The position numbers were made by a program, and so were the translations under genes. This document shows positions 58,913 to 64,000 of a DNA stretch of 64,000 bases, piece after piece. Each line of letters begins with the position of its first letter. Position 1 is the stretch's first letter. The notes beneath the pieces were generated by a model, which saw only the letters and a program-made list of their open reading frames with translations, did no database searches and was not told where the DNA came from. The stretch comes from Diphasiastrum complanatum (lineage: Eukaryota > Streptophyta > Lycopodiopsida > Lycopodiales > Lycopodiaceae): positions 41,432,368 through 41,496,367 of the forward strand of contig CM055106.1 of assembly GCA_029204225.1 (NCBI GenBank), written 5' to 3'.

Positions 58913-59360
58913 GCCATGGTTCACCACGGTTCTTGGAACTTTTGCACGTGAAATATTTGAAACCTTGAAACCTGAAATCTTCAAAAGAGGGGGAAATTTT
59001 TGCCAAGCATGTGGAACCTTTTCTGACTTTAATTTGAGTCAAAGTCTTGAGATTCTTTGTATATCTATAGGAGAACTTCCATCGTCAATTATGTATAACA
59101 AAGAAAAGGTTACATAGCATTATGCATACAAGGATGCACAACTTAGAGTATCAATGCAAACAAACATGCAATAAATATTAAATATGTATATTCTTCTTAA
59201 AAAAAGAAATTTTTTTGCTCATTTATATTATCAAGCTTTTGAAACGTGAAATTCTCAATTGTAGTCTCGAATGTTCTTGACTTGTCTAGTAAAATTAAAC
59301 TTTTGTTTGCAAATTGCTCAAAAGCTTTCAATTAGCATAATAACCTATTCAACAAAATAT
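58913..59360. other. Unassigned region
   Basis: Contains a short CCGTGAACCGCCATGGTTCACCACGGTTC inverted motif near 58900-58935. No gene recognised. Confidence 0.4.
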
Positions 59361-59789
59361 CAGGCTTCTCTGGTCCCTAGCCTAGCTATTTTTAGCTACG
59401 CAATGGAAGTTTGTAAGGCTTGAACTTTGGGGACCTCCACCCTCCGTGCCCTGGCCTATGACCTGTAACAAGCAAGATCCGACCTTCGACCCTAACAGTG
59501 TCCCATACCACTGCAAGAGACCTCAGCCATCTCCTACCTCAAGCTAGCTCACATCCTGGCTGTGCACAAGCACTCACCATCCACCTTCTCCTAGGTAGAT
59601 AGAATGAATGGTGAAGTGAGGATTTCTCCTTGTATACCTCCAAGGAAGGAGTCTCCAAGCCTAGCACACATCCTAGATCACGACAAGTGGCAGCCATGTA
59701 GGTCCACGAGTCACTGGTCAAGTCAACAGGACCAGTCGACGTTCAATTCCAAGTTGGGGTTTGGGACCCAAGGGGTTGGGTCCCTAACA
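59361..59789 (-). repeat. Probable 3' LTR of the chromovirus fossil
   Basis: On the minus strand a purine tract (TTAAGGGGGAGGAAA) is followed by TGTTAGGGACCCAACCCC. The end near 59361 (...GGGACCAGAGAAGCCTG) is approximate. Confidence 0.55.
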
Positions 59790-60720
59790 TTTCCTCCCCC
59801 TTAAAAGATTCCTCTTCTAAGGAAGGAAATCTGGGAATCTCAGTCTAAGGTCTCGCTCCTTTTCCCAAGTGTCCTTGTCTTCGAAGCTCAATTGCCTGCT
59901 GGTTTATGAATCCACGTTAACTCTGGCTTGAGGCTCAATGTCAGGTCCTCTAGCTGAATTAGTTTATCATGAAGAATAATTCATCCTTTCCACCAAGTCG
60001 TTCTTTTAAACGGCTAATGTGGAAAACTGGGTGAACTCTGATTCCTTGAGGAAGGTCTCGTTGATAGGCATCTTTACAATCCGGAAGGGCCCGACATACC
60101 GAGGGGATAACTTAGGACATTTTCCAGTCTTTAGTACCTTAGAGTCTTTTGGCACTTTAAGATACACCCAATCTCCTGCCACATAGACCCTAGGATGTCG
60201 CTTTTGATTAGCGTAAAGCTGGGCTCTATCCTGAGCCGTTTTTACGTTATTGCGAGCAACAAGTAGCATTTGTTGCATATCATGCAGACCGCTTTAACCC
60301 CGTCGTAGTCTCCAATTTCTCAAAGACCACTTGCCAATAACTTAGAATCTTGATCGACAAACCAAACAACCTAAACACTTTTTCCACGAACAACTGAGCA
60401 AGTTCTGAAGCTTTGACAGGCTGCCTGGTTGGAATGAATTGTGCCATTTTGGTTAGTATGTCAACTATAACCCATCCAAAGAAAGTAACAAACTAGTTGC
60501 TTTAAGTCTTTCAACTTTATTTACTTGGCATTGTCCACATTTGCGAATGTATGCCTCCACTTGACCTTTTAGACTTGGCCAATAAAAGCTCCTTATTATT
60601 AGGTCAAGCGTTCTTTGTGAGCTAGGATGTCTTGGACACGGGTTGTCATGACATTCATACAGGATTTGGGCCCTAATATCATCGTTTTCTGGCAGACACA
60701 CTTTCCCATTCCGAAGGCTT
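59790..60720 (-). mobile_element. Ty3 chromovirus fossil, integrase and chromodomain-like end
   Basis: Minus strand: an H2C2 integrase N-domain (ECHDNPCPRHPSSQRTLDLI, CGQCQVNK, about 60530-60660), then the integrase C-domain (YANQKRHPRVYVAGDWVYLK, LSPRYVGPFRIVK, about 60080-60230) and a chromodomain-like end at about 59850-59900. The integrase core is mostly missing. Old, with several breaks. Confidence 0.85.
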
Positions 60721-60739
60721 TTCTAACCAAATGCTCTTT

Positions 60740-61240
60740 GCCTTTTATCTCAAACCCTTACAGTTGCTCCATATAAACCTCCTCCGGAAGTTGCCCATTA
60801 AGAAAGGCACTCTTGACATCCATTTGATGGACATCCCAATCAAAGTATGAGGCTAAGGCCAACACGGTCCTAATAGATGTCATCTTAGCGATGTCTCATC
60901 ATAGTCTAGCCCTTCATGTTGGGCATAGCCTTTCGCCATCAACCTCGCCTTGTACTTGTCCACTGTTCCATTAATATAAAACTTGGTCTTATGGACCCAC
61001 CTTCCCTTCTAGCAATGTATTGAGCTCCCATGTGTCATTCTTCACAATGGAGTCACACTCCTCCTGCATGGCGTGTTGCGATACCTTTTCCTTCACAGCT
61101 TCATGAAAGAACTGTGACTCGTATATGAAAGAATTGTGACTCGTATGCTTAAAAAATTGTGGACATAAGGGCAAAGTTAGTCTCTTGTCTCTCATGAGAC
61201 CTAAGAGATTTTCTGGCACCCAGTTCACTACTCTCTCCTT
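60740..61240 (-). mobile_element. Ty1/Copia fossil, RT start
   Basis: Minus-strand segments ECDSIVKNDTWEL (start of RT) and DWDVHQMDVKSAFLNGQLPEE. It abuts the chromovirus integrase fossil, so one was inserted into or next to the other. Old. Confidence 0.8.
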
Positions 61241-61640
61241 CTTCCATCACGTGTCCCTCTTTGATTGTTTCCTAATACCACCTAGCTAGCTTCTTCCTAG
61301 TGGTAGGCCATGTGGATGGTATGGTGACCACGTATCCCATGGTATGGAGAGAGAGAGCGAGAGAGGGGTGTGGCTCCTCTAAGGTCCTTTCCTAACTTGA
61401 TCTTAGTTGTTTTCTTGGGTGGTCCTTACCGAAAGATTTTTGATTTGTTTGTGTTGCAGAGTAGTGGTTAAAGACTCACTCAATCTATGATATTGAAGGA
61501 GGTGAAACTGAATGCCCATCATACTTGAGTGAGCCAGATAGTGTTGCTATATATCTTCCAGTAAACTCAATAGTAGGAAGTTCTATAAACAAGTAATATG
61601 GTTATTTAAATCTATTGAGATGCTTTGTAAGGTTGCTTGT
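61241..61640. other. Unassigned region
   Basis: No recognised gene or repeat apart from a short GA run near 61350. Confidence 0.4.
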
Positions 61641-62130
61641 TTGCTACAAATTGTGAAATATATCCTCCAATGTACGCCAATGTGTATCTGTCATCGTAGT
61701 CTAGAGCCTATCGGAAAAGTGTCTTTCTAGCAAGGCAATCCTCCATAGGATTCTATATGGTCACTACTAGGTACATGCTCTACCATCTAATTGAATGGCC
61801 GCTTGTTGAACCTTTTGCATGTTACTCCTTGGGTAAATCTCAAAATAAGTATGAAGTTCTCTTAACCAATTTTCCAACTTGGAATCTATTGTGTGTTGAA
61901 CCTTATCCTTTAGATCACGAATTGTAGATGTTGTAAGACCTCTAGAACGTACAATAGAAGTGATAATAGGTGCAGCAGTAGGAACATGTGTATGAACAAC
62001 AAGAGTAGTATTTAGGAGTAGATGTGGTAGCCTTGTATGTTAAAAAGTAATGCATGAATTGGTTTTGTTGTCGTTGACGTTGGTGCTCAATAAATTGTTG
62101 TACAGAGTGTGATGTGCGATCCATAGACCA
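61641..62130 (-). mobile_element. Ty3-type Gag fossil
   Basis: Minus-strand segments SVQQFIEHQRQRQQNQFMHY and LENWLRELHTYFEIY match the start and core of plant Ty3 Gag. It lies on the 3' side of the PR-RT fossil at 62.6-63.9 kb on that strand, so it is probably a separate element. Old. Confidence 0.55.
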
Positions 62131-62600
62131 CCCTATAGAAGTCCCCTATGTCTATCTTCAACATAATTAGCCTTAACTTGGTAGTAAATAGCTTCAAAAA
62201 AAGAAAATGGGCTAGGGTCCAAGTTAGATTAAGCATTTAATGTATAATTGTGTGCAACTCATGAACTTGGCCATTATTCTAACAAATAGCAAATATGATC
62301 AAGATACCATTTATTTGTAAAGGAATCAAGCATAGACACTGTAGTATTGAAGGTGCTATAGATAATCTCCTCATAGAAATCCGTTTGTAGGCCAATCACT
62401 GGCAAATAAAATAATTGGAGGATGGACCATCTCTGAAGATCCCCTTAGGAGGTGGACCGTGGATTACTAAGAGAGATTCCTCTGTAGACTGTAAGTCAAT
62501 TGCTGATAGAGATTTATCTATATCAATTGTATGGATGCCTCAAAGAGGTAGGCAATGGGGTGAGCTTGCACGACCATTGTGTACCAATGGCTAACCCATT
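62131..62600. other. Unassigned region
   Basis: No recognised feature. Confidence 0.4.
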
Positions 62601-63920
62601 AGCATTAGTTAGACCATAAAGGACATTTACAACTTCGGAAAACAAGAGCTTGACAAAATTTTTAGATCAAAGTCTATACAACCTTCATCACTCTAATTAA
62701 AAGACAATTTTGTTCATCATAAAAAATGAGGGATTGATGTTTGAGAGTGAGAAATAAATCTTCGACAAAAGCATTTGCCAAGCCTAGAAATCTCCTAACT
62801 TTTGTAATAAAAGAAGTTTTTTTTTTCAGGTGGAGTAGATATCTTGCTCTTATTAGTGGAAATACCTTCTTTATTGATGACAAAACCAAGTTATCGTCAT
62901 GTGGCATGAACACACACTTAAGTTGAATATGCATTTGATGATTCCTCAAAAACTTAAGTACTTATGTTAAATGTGTGAGATGTTCAGACTTTGACACTGA
63001 GTAAGTGACAATGTCATAAGTTGCATGCATTTGATGGTCACTCAAAAGTGTAAGTACTTTCTCTAAATGTGTGAGATGTTCAGACTTTGACTTCGAGTAA
63101 ATGACAATATTGTTCGGATAAAGCAGCACAATTTATGTATGAAAGGTTTGAGAACATGAATCATGTGTCTTATGAAAGTGGAGGGGGTCCCTCAAAGCCC
63201 AAATGTCATGATTAACCAATCATAAAGTTAGAGCCTTTTCTTTTCCAAGTGTCACTAGAGTGTATTTTGACTTGTTGATATCCCTTCTTGTTTATATCTA
63301 GCTTGGAAAAGACTTTATCACCTCGTAATTGATCCAATAAGTCATGAAACTTAGGCAATGGATACCTATTCTTGAGAGTAATCTTTTTAAAGAGCTAAAA
63401 AATATACAAATGATCTCCACCATCCATCCTTCTTTGGTACTAACAAATTGGTGCTGAACATGACCAATGAGAGGGATTAATATATCCTTTTTCCATTTGC
63501 TCTTCTAGTTGTTTTTAATTTCGTCATCCTCCATAGTAGAGTTCTAATGCAACGACCCATCTTGAAGAGAAGATTGTTGGATTATATCTATATCATGCTC
63601 GATTTCTCTTGGAGGTGCGATGTGTTAGGAACTTTAACAATTTAAGGGTCCTTTGGCATCAAATAATTGGATTACAGAGAGAATCTTTCTACCTTGCTGA
63701 TAGGGTCTACCAAGAATGATGTTGCCACAATCCATATCCACAACATCACAAAAAGCTCTTTCTTTGAAGTTTGAGATGATAAAGCTTACAAGGCAACTTC
63801 GCAATACCCTGACACATAGGCAAGCAACTAGTAGGATCGTCTGACATGTGTCACTCATACATTGGACCAAGTGTCCTAGTGAGCATGTGACACGTGTCTC
63901 ATTGACCAGTTAACCCGCCT
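62601..63920 (-). mobile_element. Ty3-type fossil, protease and RT
   Basis: Minus strand: aspartic-protease end (VVDMDCGNIILGRPYQ, near 63700-63760), then RT scraps (KNRYPLPKFHDLLDQLRGDK and FSKLDINKKGYQQVKI near 63290-63390) and the RT end (FITKVRRFLGLANAFVEDL near 62760-62810). A segment near 62940-63100 is tandemly duplicated (TGTGAGATGTTCAGACTTTG). Many breaks; old. Confidence 0.8.
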
Positions 63921-64000
63921 ACTTTTTGGTAGGTCAGTCCAACATATTCTCATGAGACCCAATATCCCCTTAGCCATCTCGGAATTGGTCATTACAACTA

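Overview
The window is nuclear DNA of a land plant. It shows plant-type intron-split genes (TATA-binding protein, a GPI-anchored GH17 beta-1,3-glucanase with an X8 domain), plant Copia and Ty3 retrotransposon families using the initiator-Met primer site (TGGTATCAGAGC) and the TGGCGCCGTTGTCGGGGA primer site, and Helitron ends. Low gene density, long AT-rich stretches, a 3.5 kb intron in TBP and layers of retroelement fossils suggest a large repeat-rich genome such as a gymnosperm or fern. The sequence alone does not settle the clade.

Layout. 1-4.1 kb: a compact cluster of a minus-strand ORF cut by the window edge, a plus-strand histone-H3-fold segment followed by a Ulp1-like (C48) cysteine-peptidase segment, and a second minus-strand ORF, closed by a CT/CA microsatellite. 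4.4-6.7 kb: 3' end of an old Copia element. 9.0-11.2 kb: complete four-exon GH17 gene. 13.0-19.6 kb: an old minus-strand Copia element split by a young Copia-type element with 702-bp LTRs, a TGTCC target duplication, Gag-protease and an orphan ORF but no integrase or RT. 19.6-22.0 kb: a deleted Ty3-type fossil with tandem arrays. 23.9-28.2 kb: an older Copia element, also with an orphan ORF. 30.7-37.7 kb: complete TBP gene on the minus strand with a TATA box. 37.9-about 40.6 kb: a candidate minus-strand Helitron just upstream of TBP, carrying a ubiquitin-E2 first-exon fragment and a minisatellite. 42.5-47.4 kb: Ty3-type fossil (Gag, PR, RT, RNase H). 48.1 kb: a second Helitron 3' end in a TA microsatellite. 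50.8-54.4 kb: LTR and Copia fossils. 54.9-57.1 kb: a host gene of unknown function (Pro/Ser-rich first exon, small second exon lying in a tandem duplication). 58.4-63.9 kb: a patchwork of Ty3 and Copia fossils.

Only three loci look like functional host genes: GH17, TBP and the 55.8 kb unknown. They are unrelated in role (cell-wall/callose turnover, basal transcription, unknown). The most unusual content is the histone-fold/Ulp1 cluster at the left edge, the young RT-less Copia element, and the pair of Helitron ends sharing one hairpin, one of them about 180 bp from the TBP TATA box.
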